DNA of 64,000 nucleotides, taken from NCBI GenBank assembly GCA_905250025.1, contig CAJNOJ010000013.1, forward strand, positions 620,001-684,000. Reading direction: 5' to 3'. Position 1 is the first letter of the stretch, and each line of letters begins with the position of its first letter. Positions 1-10,649 of the stretch are shown here, piece after piece. Source of the stretch: Adineta ricciae (taxonomy: Eukaryota > Rotifera > Eurotatoria > Adinetida > Adinetidae). A program made the translations under genes and the position numbers. The notes beneath the pieces were generated by a model. That model worked only from the letters and a program-made list of their open reading frames with translations, ran no database searches and was not told the DNA's origin.

Positions 1-68
1 GCATAGTTCTAAAAAATATTCTTTTCACAAAACGCCGTATTCAAATATCATATTCATATCGTTACTAA

Positions 69-1704
69 ATGATTCAAGAGATGAATAACAAAGTAGCTCC
101 AATTGATTCCGTTCATCATCAAGCATGGAAACCTGAACAACGAGCACCTCGACGTCGTTCTATTATTCGCGAATTCGCTTTGAATACCTCAACACATGGT
201 CTACCTGGTATTGCTCGCAGCGAGAGTAAACATAATTGTCTCTTTTGGGCAGTTTCATTTTTTATCTTTCTTGGTATTATGACGTTTTTTATTACACAAT
301 CGATCCGAGATTATTTTTCGTATCCAACGCAGACAACTTTATCCTATGTTGTTGAACGATCGCAAGCATTTCCTGCAGTTACATTTTGTAATTATATGCC
401 AGCTCGGTATGATTATTTAATCATGGATGCCATTAATTATACCAATTCTCTCGGCATAACCAACACCAGCGATACAACTACTTTCACTATAAGTCAAGCA
501 ATTGCTATACGAGAATTTCTACGATACAAACTGGATGCTAATCAGTCAATAACTGAATATTTCTTCAGCATCGATTCAATGTTGATAAGCTGCACTTATA
601 ACAATCAGCAATGTACATCAAGCGATTTTATTACATTTTTATCTTCTCATTATGGGTCTTGTTACACGTTCAATGCAAAATTGAAAAATACTTCTCGTAC
701 TGGTATTCGCTACACAAGCGATAATGGCGGTGTAGGCCAACTTAAATTACGTCTGTATGCTCATAGTCATCTCTATGTTCCATACATAATTGAAGGTTTG
801 TTTTCGAAAAACTTTGTATCGCTAGAGCACACCCTCTGTTTCATTGTGCTTAAATAGAAGTGTCTGCTGGAATGGTGATAATGATACATGATAACACACA
901 GTTTCCTCAGATTGATGTTAGTGGCATGAACCTGGCGCCTGGATTTAAACATCAGCTGAATTACAGAAAAAAAGCCAATTATTTCCTATCGGCGCCGTAT
1001 ACAGACTGTACGGATAAGATCCCTCTAGCTATGAAAGCTATGTTTGATCGATATGAAGGTGCCTACTATGCTTATTCTCAAACTGCGTGCTTTACACTAT
1101 GTGTTCAAGCTTATATGTAAGTAGGGTTACCTATCGATGTCTCATGTGCTTTTGTGTTAGTTATCAGGAATGCGGATGTGTTAGTCCTGTTGAATGGTCT
1201 GCCCGTTCTGTAGTTGTACCTGACACAAATAGGATTGTTCTAGCCTCACTGTGTGCAACGGAAAATCCTTGTTACACAGAAGCTTCTATTCGACTTTCCA
1301 ATTCTACTGATCTTTGGAATCAATTCTGTTCGGATTGTACTCAGGAATGTACGAAGATTGAATACCTTGTTACACCATCGCTATCAAAAGCACCTTCGAC
1401 ATATTTCGCCTATATTACTAAGGCATTTGTTGAAGCTAGCTCGGTACCATTACCAACCAATTGGTCGAAGAATTGGATGACTGAAGTTGAAGAGAATTTT
1501 ATTTCAGTTGAGATCATGTGTGGATCAATTCAAGTTGAAAATTATACTCAAGAAGCATCTCTCAATGCAGCGGATGTTCTCTCAAATGTTGGCGGCCTTT
1601 CAGGATTATGGATCGGTGTTAGTTTTCTATCTATAATGGAGTTCGTTGAAATGCTCTATCGTCTTCTTAGACGTCAATATCAGATCTTTCGTTACGGAGC
1701 ATGA
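69..1704 (+). CDS. DEG/ENaC family cation channel subunit
   Basis: Three exons, 69-795, 858-1116 and 1161-1704, joined by introns of 62 and 44 bp with GT-AG ends. They sum to a 509-residue protein. There is a short basic cytosolic N-terminus, a first membrane segment around residues 57-75 (CLFWAVSFFIFLGIMTFFI), and a 'FPAVTFCNY' motif just after it. A cysteine-rich extracellular domain follows, and a second membrane segment with the family signature GGLSGLWIGVSFLSIMEFVE lies near the C-terminus. Known family members are trimeric sodium-permeable channels, gated by protons, peptides or mechanical force. The GLxxGxSxLSxxE selectivity-filter/TM2 pattern and the cysteine cluster ending in ECGCV are seen directly. 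The ligand cannot be told from sequence. The length matches the family (about 500-600 residues). Start is the first Met; an upstream exon cannot be excluded because the window begins 68 bases earlier. Confidence 0.9.
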
Positions 1705-1931
1705 AATAACTTCTATTCAATCCGAATTCACTGAATATTTATATGTAATTGCACACCATTCTTTCACTATCAAACTTATATAAATTTTTTTTTCATATCA
1801 CAAAGACTTACTAAGTACTCGATCTACATATCTTTATTTAGTTTATCCTTATTTCCCGGAAAAAAAATATACACTTTTATAAAAAGAAAAAGAAAAAGAA
1901 CAATTGAAAGTCTGAATATCATATCACTGTT

Positions 1932-4263
1932 TTACGGTTTATGTGGCATATCATGTGGATGCGTATTTCCATGAACTTCTGGTGTGTATGTGAATAATAC
2001 AATCAACGTCCATAAATGAAGTAGTATAGCATAGAAAATTACACCTAATCGAACAGCTGGATAACGTTTCAAGAAGATTCCCAGACGAATTCCTAGTTTA
2101 TCCAGTTCATTTGCAGCTCGTTTCACTTTTTTTGCGATATCTGGATCATACGGTGTTTCACGTAACAACGGTATGCGATAACGTAACGATTCGTCGTGCT
2201 CATTGTCATACATACCGGTATTATCCATGTCGATAGCAATGGACGCTGTTGTGTTGAGATGACGTTTTGATGATTGTTGGTGAGCATGAATTGAGTTCGG
2301 TGTAGTTGAAGAAATCTTCTCATAATCATCTAAACGTTTCTCTAATCGTTCCAATTGCATCGTCAATGAACTCTTATCTGTTTGTAATGTTTCAATAATT
2401 GTTTGTTTATGTATCAAAGATTCGGTTAATGTTTGTAAACGTTTTTCTAATTCATCATCATTGACATGATTGATAGTTTTGGCTGTTAGTTGTAAACGAA
2501 GGCGCTCTAATTCTCGTTCACGTTCGTTTAACTGTGTTGAATGAGTTTGCTTTTGTTTGTGTAGTTCATCATGTGTATAAGCCAGTTCTTGCTTTAATCG
2601 ACGATAATCTTGTTCAGCTAAGGTTAAACGCGAACGTTCTTCTTTCAATTGATCATTTAAATGATTTGTTTGTTCGTGCAGTTGTTCATCAGCTTGGTGC
2701 ATAAGTAATTCTGCATCTTGAAGTTCACTTCGCAGTGTATGGATAATTAACTCTCGTGATTGTAATTCTTGTTTGAATAACTCATTTTCAGCTTTGATTT
2801 CTTCATATTGAGCGAACGCCCAGTTCGACGAGGTTGCAGATGACGATCCTGGAGAACTACCAACAAGGTTAACATTCAGGAGAGAAGAATCGTCGCTAGT
2901 ATTAAGTGTGTCCATGTCTACGAAACAAATCAAATCTTGGCAATACTAACTAATAGAGAAGAACGCTTACCTTGTTGATCTCCACTAGTGGGTACACTGT
3001 TTTTATGCTGAATGATTTCTTTCAGTTTATTGATTAATTTATCTTTTGTTTGCAAAATTCGCTGAGCTTTAGCTTTATATTCATTCATATCTTGTTCTAT
3101 TTGATGTGTTAAATTTTTCGCATGTTTTGTTTGTTGCTGCTGTTCAAGAATTTGTAAACGTTCATCGTTCAAGCGTTTCTCCAACGATTTTATTTGTTCC
3201 AGAAGTTGCTGTCGTTCATCGCTTGATCGTTTTTCGAAAAGTTGTTTTTCTTCGATTAAACGTTCATTTTCATTTGTACGTTGTTGTAATTCTTGTTCGA
3301 AGTGTGTTATGCGTGATTGTAAGGAATCGAATGCTTGAGATTGAATACCGGAAGCATCCGTATGGTCTTGTAAGATACGTGCACATTGATTTTGTAATTG
3401 TTCGCATTGCAATGTTTTAGTTTTGACTTTTTCGTCAGATTCATTTAGACGAACGCGAAGTAGAGCAATTTGAGAATCTTTTGCAGCTAACGCTTCATGA
3501 GAATCGGTCTCACGTGAACGTAAATCGCGTAGTAGTGCATCAGATTCAGCAATTTGATGTTGATATTGAACTTGTTGACGTTTGTATATTTCCAAATCGT
3601 GCTCATACTTTCCTTTATCGCGCATCAAGGTTTGAATTTCACTTTGAAGTGAAGCAATCACTTCGTCTTTCAAATTCGAAGATGGATGCGAGTTAATTTC
3701 GAAATTCGCGGAATTATTATCATCACTGGACGCGTCTTTTACCGAGGGTACATTCTAGGAAAACAAAACAAATCAAATTCGATGGTATTTGTCGCCTTTA
3801 AACTTACAAGAACTAAATCTTCATTGTCATCATCGTCGTTGTGGAAAGAAACGGCGGGTGTGGTCGATCGTGGTGTAACGGTGGCTGATTTGGAGGAAGT
3901 CAATTCAGCGGATTCAGATGCTTCATCTGCAATCAAATTAGGTGTACTAGCAGTACGTGCTGACTCGCTCAGAAGGTTATTTGATGTCGTTTTACGGATT
4001 GATTTATTCACTGGTGTGGAACTATTCAGGTAATCAATGAGATCGACATCATCATTTTTCTTTGGACGACGTGTGCCAGTAGTTGATCGTGTCGACGAGT
4101 TACCTTCTCGAGTTGATTTGTTCGGTAAGTTTACTGTCGAAGAGTCCATTACTGGGTTGTCGTTTGATTGTTGTGACCGAACGCCGTGCTGATTGATAGT
4201 TGCATTTGCTTGTTGATCGACTCGATTGAGAATATCTTCTGCTTGTTTTAATAGCCAAGACAT
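1932..4263 (-). CDS. GOLGA5: Golgin-84 (golgin subfamily A member 5) homologue
   Basis: Three exons, 4263-3808, 3754-2971 and 2917-1932, with 53-bp introns, give a 741-residue protein; vertebrate golgin-84 is about 730. The N-terminus MSWLLKQAEDILNRVDQQA matches the golgin-84 start. A low-complexity Ser/Thr-rich segment follows, then about 450 residues of coiled coil rich in Gln, Glu and Leu. The C-terminus has RLGIFLKRYPAVRLGVIFYA followed by LLHLWTLIVLFTYTPEVHG, the golgin-84 tail-anchor with the conserved LHLW and TYTPE. In animals this is a cis-Golgi tether for intra-Golgi vesicle traffic, anchored by its C-terminal membrane segment. Identification rests on both ends of the protein and the length. 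It converges with the channel gene on the left, the two stop codons being about 230 bp apart. Confidence 0.93.
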
Positions 4264-4524
4264 TTTGAGAATGCTTCTACTCGATATGGATCAAAGACAA
4301 TGAAAACAAAACTATGTGAGCAAAGAAAGTGCCACATAACAGAACAGCACATCATGATTCATCCAAACTAAACTGAAGCAACTAGAACATACCCAATCAT
4401 CAAGCGAGAAATAGATGTCTCTTCTATGTATCGAATTACCATGATGTCAATAGATCGAGATTCTGATTGAATATTCAGCAGCAAAAATGAGTTCTTTATT
4501 CGAAACAAGAAAAAAAAGCTGGAA

Positions 4525-5391
4525 TTAAACATCAATTCGCACAGTAACTGTTCGATCGCTGACGAAATCCAATCCATTGATATTCAAAACAATATTTGAC
4601 ATCCGTTTATTTTCAATCCAACAGGTTGAACCAGATGATAGAGGACATTGAAATATAACTTCCGTCAAGCAAACTAAAGTCAGTAAACGTAGATTATCAT
4701 CAGCGATTTGTTCGTGTCGTTGACATGATAATTTATCCATAGCGAAAAACGTATGAACGTTATTCGAATGATCTGGATGATCGATCGATATCTTTGCTTG
4801 TTGAACAATACCATCGATATGTTGGTTATATAATCGTAAATCACTATTAGAATTGTAGTAAATCGTTGTTTCGAATGCTAATGAAAGTTGTGTACCGTTT
4901 TGGATCGATGGTTGTTTTCGAAATGAAAACGGTTTCGTACCATTGAACCATTGAAATGAGTTTGTTATGCGCACAATGATCAATCCTAATGCAGAACTGA
5001 ATTTGTCATCTGTATACACATAAATCCCTGCCGTGTTTGATTCAATTTCTCGTGTTAATAATGCTTCATAGCATGAATCGTAGATATTAGCCGATGACGA
5101 TGGAATTATGATATTTTCGAAAAGATAACAATCAACTCGTTTATTTATATTTTGTTTAAATATATGTCGGTTCTGGTATGTACTAACATCTCGAGTGTTG
5201 AATAAAGGAATCTCCATTGAGTCGCCTAGTTCGACAACTGTGATGAATGGTTCATCAGTACTTTGATTGATTTGTGAAACGGCATCGAGCCAAGCTTGAC
5301 TTTCTTTTGACGATAAAATTGATAGATCAGTGCGAACCCAATGAATAGAACAGCTAACTACATATAGAAGAAGAAATACGACCGGTATCAT
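4525..5391 (-). CDS. Unrecognised secreted or lumenal protein, 288 aa
   Basis: Single uninterrupted reading frame of 288 residues. The first about 16 residues (MIPVVFLLLYVVSCSI) form a typical signal peptide, and no later membrane segment is seen. There are several N-glycosylation sequons (for example NQS, NGT twice) and at least six cysteines, half of them in the last third (CLTEV, CPLSSGSTCW). I do not recognise the family. The pattern suggests a secreted or ER/cell-surface glycoprotein. It lies about 260 bp from the start of the golgin-84 gene and about 250 bp from the receptor-like gene upstream of it, all on the minus strand. It could be a single-exon lineage-specific gene. The coding call is supported by frame length and signal peptide only. 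Confidence 0.65.
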   Translation of the reverse strand: MIPVVFLLLYVVSCSIHWVRTDLSILSSKESQAWLDAVSQINQSTDEPFITVVELGDSMEIPLFNTRDVSTYQNRHIFKQNINKRVDCYLFENIIIPSSSANIYDSCYEALLTREIESNTAGIYVYTDDKFSSALGLIIVRITNSFQWFNGTKPFSFRKQPSIQNGTQLSLAFETTIYYNSNSDLRLYNQHIDGIVQQAKISIDHPDHSNNVHTFFAMDKLSCQRHEQIADDNLRLLTLVCLTEVIFQCPLSSGSTCWIENKRMSNIVLNINGLDFVSDRTVTVRIDV

Positions 5392-5639
5392 CGTGATGTA
5401 TTAGCTTTTAAAAATGAATATGATTTTTTTTCTGTGACAAAGAAAGATTTTTTTCAATCTACGTGTTTTTAGATATTTGATACATCGATTAAACTCGATG
5501 ATAGATGAGTCTGAAATCAATACAATACGATCTAATTGTTATGTGAAAATAAATCAATATATTCTTTTAACTGTAAATGTACATTGGTATGACCAGATTA
5601 ATACACTAAGTTCATATGAAAAAGAAAACACAACAAAAC

Positions 5640-7422
5640 CTAATCGCTTGTCAGAGGCGACAATTCCGGTAAAGTACATTGGTGTATCACACTTTGGATA
5701 TCTGCAATAGACCGATATCGAGAACTAGTTGAAGTGCTCGGAACAACACTGGGGTCTGATGATCGAATGGATACCGAACTACTGCAATGCGATGAGTGTC
5801 TGCATGTAAAGATGTGTTTTATCCGAGAATAATGAGGTCGTCGTTTTCTAAAACTACACATGAAATAAATTTAATGTGAGCATAGTTCGTTCACTGATAA
5901 AATACTCACAAAATGATAAGAACAATTGTTATTACGAGTATTACGAGAACACAGATGAAAAAGATGGAAACTATTTCGTAACCAGGAAGCCAATCTGGAA
6001 TGAAAATAGGAATGCCTTTCACGGAGAAGGAGGATTTTGTGAAGTATCTTACGAAATAGACTGTTCGTGGAAATAGTTTGACATTGTTCAATACCTTCAG
6101 GATCGGATTGTGTCTGTCGACATTTCATACATATACGATATATTGTTTTGGGACGAAGATTAACAATATTATATGGACTCTTATTCGGTTCATGTACTGT
6201 CCATGTCTAAATGCAGATAATTCGAAACACATATGGTTGATTCATGCAGAAAAGTCTTTTGTTTACCCGATTTACACTGGAAACTAAATTTTGCATCACG
6301 CTCTTTTCACAAAATACTGGGGGATTTATCGGCTCAACATTCATTCTAATCGTGTTCGATGATACAGTCTGTAAGCTGAATCTCGGTGTTATTTGGAAGA
6401 CTAAATAGAAACAGTCTTAACTTGGAAATTTCCAAATTCTGTGTAAATTACTTGGCGTCATGTCGAAGTAATAGGACGAATCTTCGATGTGTGGTAGAAA
6501 TGCTTTCATGTGCATCCGGACTCCGTTTGGAAATTCACCGTCAATAGTTGGTTGCCATTTGAATGTCAGATTATCCTTTGTAGATTCGTTTTTTAAAAAT
6601 TCGAATCGCGGTCGATAGGCTAAACGATCTGGTCTATCAAAGAAGAAGAAACAAAGATGCGTCGTAAGTCGATGTGAATATTTCTAACTTACGAATGCGC
6701 CATTTCGGTAAATTCGAATTTAACGGGATAATCATTTTGAACAGCGCGTGCAATCGTTGATGCTCGAATTACACATTTGATATATTGTCTATCGTAGACG
6801 CGGCATTTTTCGGCGAGCTGAAGCACACCTGGTGGAGCTGTAATATACGTTTGAAGCATTTCTTTTATCACAATCGCATGTAGATAAATATATATATATA
6901 TATGTAGGAGAGAAAGAGAGATAGAGAAAAGTCTGTGCGATATTCACTATGGCGAGAATGATATCAGTGAAAAAATGTTCTCATTTCTTTACCTGTAACA
7001 ATAATATCGGCACGAATGCCTTTACTCTGTTCGCCTTTCGCATAACACAACAAATGAAAGACGCCGACGTAGTTTCTCGATTCGAGTCGAATATGAATGG
7101 CTGATTGGTTCAAGATACTCGTGAACAATTGTATTTCATTAGTTGGTATTACTTTTGATAAATTCACTTCCAATGGTGAATCACTTGGTCGATGATTAAA
7201 ACATGTAAAATTCGTCGTACTAGTGTGGTTGATGATTTTGAAATCGGGTACTGAAAGGTGAGAAGACCGAAATTTAGGAATGATGGCCAAAGTCATCATA
7301 CTTATTTGTATATTCGATGGCCGAAAGTCTGTGGTTGTCGTCATCTGAGCTAGACTCGAACGAATGGCAACGAACAAAGTAACAATAAGGAGAATATAAG
7401 ATCGTTTCTTCCAAATCGACAT
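5640..7422 (-). CDS. Single-pass receptor-like protein, paralogue A
   Basis: Seven exons: 7422-6993, 6837-6693, 6633-6452, 6400-6267, 6206-6053, 5994-5910 and 5847-5640. They sum to 446 codons. The protein begins with a hydrophobic signal segment (YILLIVTLFVAIRSSLAQ). A possible Ig-like first domain (...GVFHLLCYAKG) is followed by a segment with paired cysteines (CRVYDRQYIKC). Next is an FN3-like region with YNIVNLRPKTIYRICMKC, then a membrane segment (IVSIFFICVLVILVITIVLI) followed directly by KRR and a Ser-rich cytosolic tail of about 70 residues. The layout recalls cytokine-receptor-like type I proteins, but no WSxWS box is seen and I do not claim that family. Exons 2 and 3 have exactly the lengths of the corresponding exons of the neighbouring paralogue at 8464-9988 (145 and 182 bp). 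The exact donor of exon 4 is ambiguous by 9 bp. Confidence 0.72.
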
Positions 7423-8463
7423 TATTCTTTATGAAAGAGAAACTAAAATGAAAGCATACATTGCACTTCTGTAGCTACCTTCAATACTTTTTAGTGGAAG
7501 TCGTACGAAGAATAGAATGAAACGTGAATAGAAAACGAATAAAAGAACTATGAAAAAACGACTGCCGTGCGATTTGATTTTTTGTTTTTCAAATGAATTC
7601 TAGTTGAGCTAAACTGCAACTGTACATTAAGAGAATAACAATCATCTTATCAAGATTAGTTGTTGAATTGTCGCCGAAACAGTCTCTTATCATCGGCGAA
7701 AAGAAAAAAATTATCCACACATCATGCCAAGACTCAGCATGAGTAAGGTATTTGCCTGGCACGGAAGAGCAGAACAGAAAAAAAATTTCTCTCTACTTCA
7801 AATGAAGAGAAAAGTATACACGAACGAAGTTTATTCCGACATACACCTGTCCACGTTAATGTCAATCTCACAGGCGTAACTCATATAACAAACAAATTTT
7901 TTTCTAAAATAACATTTATTCAAGAACGTGTTACTTTACTGATACTCTTGCATTGTGCATTACCTGACTGAATGAATTGTACACGTCAAGAACGAAATAC
8001 TTCTTGTAGAAGAAGGAGAACTAATTTACGTAATCAAATTCATCAGAGTGAAGATTTTTCTGTGTTTCTTCTTTCACAATGTAAAGAAGTTTAATAGCCT
8101 TGAAAATGTTCTCTCATTTAAAAGAGAAACTAATATAATTGAATAAGGGCTCCTTTCTTTCTTTCTTCACATCCTTGGAAAAAAGGAAAAAAAAGAGTCT
8201 TTTAATCAGTTTGAACGCATCGAAGAAAGCTATGCTAAATCAAATATAAAATCATTTGACTTCTTCATGCGAAGACACGATCGTTATTTGTCAGCACGGA
8301 TCATTCACCAACTACGCCAGTCACCTACAATAGAATTAGAGGAAAGTGCAATTCATATTGACAAAAAAATATTACCATCGGCACAATGAGAGGAACAGAA
8401 CTTTGACGAGCGATAATTACATTGTCAGATTTTCTCTAAATATGTATCAAATAGTCAACAAAT
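7423..8463. other. Intergenic, receptor A to receptor B
   Basis: About 1 kb between the start codon of paralogue A and the inferred end of paralogue B. No frame with coding character or splice support was found on either strand. It is AT-rich with several purine/pyrimidine runs and must hold the promoter of A and the 3' UTR of B. Confidence 0.5.
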
Positions 8464-9988
8464 TCAACCTCTCTTTTTCTTTCTTACGCAAATAGATGAT
8501 TGTTTAGTATTTCCTTTAAGCCAATTCCATTTTCTCTTTTTGAAGAATCTTTACAGGAGAAGAAGAAGAAGTAAAAATTTGTTTTGCAATAAGTTCATTT
8601 GTATGCAAAAATACTTACGCGAAGAGGACATAAATCAGTATCACACATAGGAGAAGACCACATGATGCGATCAGCCAAACCCAATTTTTATGGAATATTT
8701 TGGAAGAAAAATCTTGGAGAATATTAGACAATTTCGAAGTTTTGTACTGATGACAGACAAGATCGCTAATTGTATCGATTGGTTGCTTACGGTAACAGTA
8801 AAAACATATTCGATACCAAGTGTCGGGAGATAAACTAGTGAGGTCAAGACTTGTGCTATTCGTTTCATGAATCAATCGAATTTCTTCTTCCTACAGCGAA
8901 GAGAAACTCAGAAATGTCAACAAATAAAGTTGCTTCATCATTACATTCGAATTGACACTGTTTTTCATTGTAATATTTCCGTAGCAGAAAGACACGAACT
9001 GGGATTCTCGATGAGTAAATTCTATTTTTAATGTGATCGGTGTACTGTTGACAAGGTTGAAGTTCGATGTGATTCGAAAGACTATATTTATTAAAAAAAA
9101 AGAATAGAATGTGAGGTTTCGTATGAAAAAATAGCTTATACTTGGCGTCATGTCCATCAAGTAAGTCGATGAACCGAAAGGTTGTATAGTTGCCGTCACA
9201 TTCATTTTCAATTTTGATGGAAAATAATAAGAAAATTCAGGAAGCCATCGATATGTTATTGTTTGATTGAGAAGATCGATTGACACTAATTTTGGAGATG
9301 GTCGATAGATTCTCGGTCGGGAACTAATCCAATCGAAAAACAAAGCTATCTGTTTATTAGGTATGAAAAATAAATTCTCTACGTACAACAGAGGCCGTTC
9401 AAAAAAGTCTATTCTACTCGATAAATGATTTGTAAACGCACGAACAAAGACCGGGGCGATGATTGTGCATTCAATATATCTATCATAGTGCACAACGCAA
9501 CGTTTATGGCGCATCAATAGCCCAGGTGGTTCTGAAAGTAGACAAGTTCCGCATGAATGTAGGTTCATGTCTCTCTTACTGCCAATAGAAACATTCGAGC
9601 GCGCGTTTATATGTTGTTTTCCTTCAACCGAACAAATCACGGTGAATGCGCCAATGTAATCAAATGCTCGTAGAATGATTTTAACAGATGTATTATTGAA
9701 ATAGTTCATTGATATTCGTACATAAGCCTCAGATATATTCGCCGATAGACTGACTTCGAACATCAAACCATCGTCCTGCTGTTTTGTGCAGAAGAGATTC
9801 ACTGAATCTGTGGCGTTTAATATAACTAGTTTAGGTTCTATCAAATAGAAATGAAAAGTATGTCGCTTTCACGATTAAAATCGAACTAATTAGCGAAAAA
9901 TCTCACCCAAATGAATACTTGATGAACGACATGAATTAAATTGGACAGAAAGTACTGAGAGAAATAAGTAAATGGAGAATAAGGTCAT
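8464..9988 (-). CDS. Single-pass receptor-like protein, paralogue B
   Basis: Seven exons: 9988-9907, 9837-9580, 9531-9387, 9323-9142, 9081-8945, 8890-8619 and 8548-8464. They sum to 387 codons. A signal peptide (MTLFSIYLFLSVLSVQFNS) lies in exon 1. The middle matches paralogue A: PPGLLMRHKRC / DRYIECTI corresponds to PPGVLQLAEKC / DRQYIKCVI, and both share a DMTP motif at the same exon end. An FN3-like LDLTSLSPDTWYRICFYCY follows, then a membrane helix (VWLIASCGLLLCVILIYVLF). A short, very basic tail (FFKKRKWNW...) comes from the last exon, the least certain one. Three internal introns (48, 63 and 60 bp) are multiples of three and lack in-frame stops, so unspliced reads remain open. Function unknown. 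Tandem duplication with A is clear from exon lengths and phases. Confidence 0.72.
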
Positions 9989-10649
9989 CGTCAGAAAGTC
10001 GTTTCTTAATGAAATATATAAATATTCTAGTGTGAGAAAACACACGTTCGCATATTGCCTCCAAGTTGTAAAACAAAGAGACCGAGTTGTTTTTTTTTCT
10101 CTCTTTAAAAACGTATATACGCTGAGTTTGATTCACTTTACTCAATTTGAAAAGGAATGTACGTTTCGCGCATGATTCAAGAGCAATACAGACGATTATT
10201 TATAAATGAAATCAGCGTGTGGAAGAAATTTCTTTACCAAACCAAAAACTTCCCGACTGTGTTCGTGTTTATTTTTCTTGACAAAAAAAAACTTCACGTG
10301 TAATAATCGGTTTGAAAAAAGTTCCCTTTCATCAAACAGAACAAACAGAAATTTATTATTTATTTGCATTCTATTGGACCCGAACTTATTCCAAAATATC
10401 ACTTCACTTGTTTTGGCGTCAGAACAAAGTTTCTACCGATATTCATTAATAAATAAAAAGTCAGTTGTCATGAAATAGAGCTGAACGAAACTATGATTAA
10501 ATATAAGAAACACGTGTATATAATGTATCTTTATTTCACTTGTATTAATAAAGATATGCTTATCAACATGTTTGTTTGCTGGAGATTTATAATCGTGTCA
10601 TGAGTGTTTCTTTTCATTTTCTTCTTTTCACTGAAATATAATACTGGAT
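9989..10649. promoter_or_regulatory. Divergent intergenic region (receptor B / PTP)
   Basis: 660 bp between two divergent start codons, so it must contain both promoters and 5' UTRs. It is AT-rich with poly-T and poly-A runs. Short open frames here lack splice support and protein-like composition. No specific binding sites can be named. Confidence 0.45.

Noticed and set aside
1932..4263. Several open frames on the plus strand inside the golgin-84 gene
   Set aside because: They are antisense shadows of coiled-coil coding sequence (Val/Phe/Leu-rich mirror of Gln/Glu/Lys codons).
9972..10478. Two plus-strand frames of 67 and 90 codons before the phosphatase, possibly an ectodomain
   Set aside because: No signal peptide or membrane helix, poor composition, and the first overlaps the signal-peptide exon of receptor B on the other strand.
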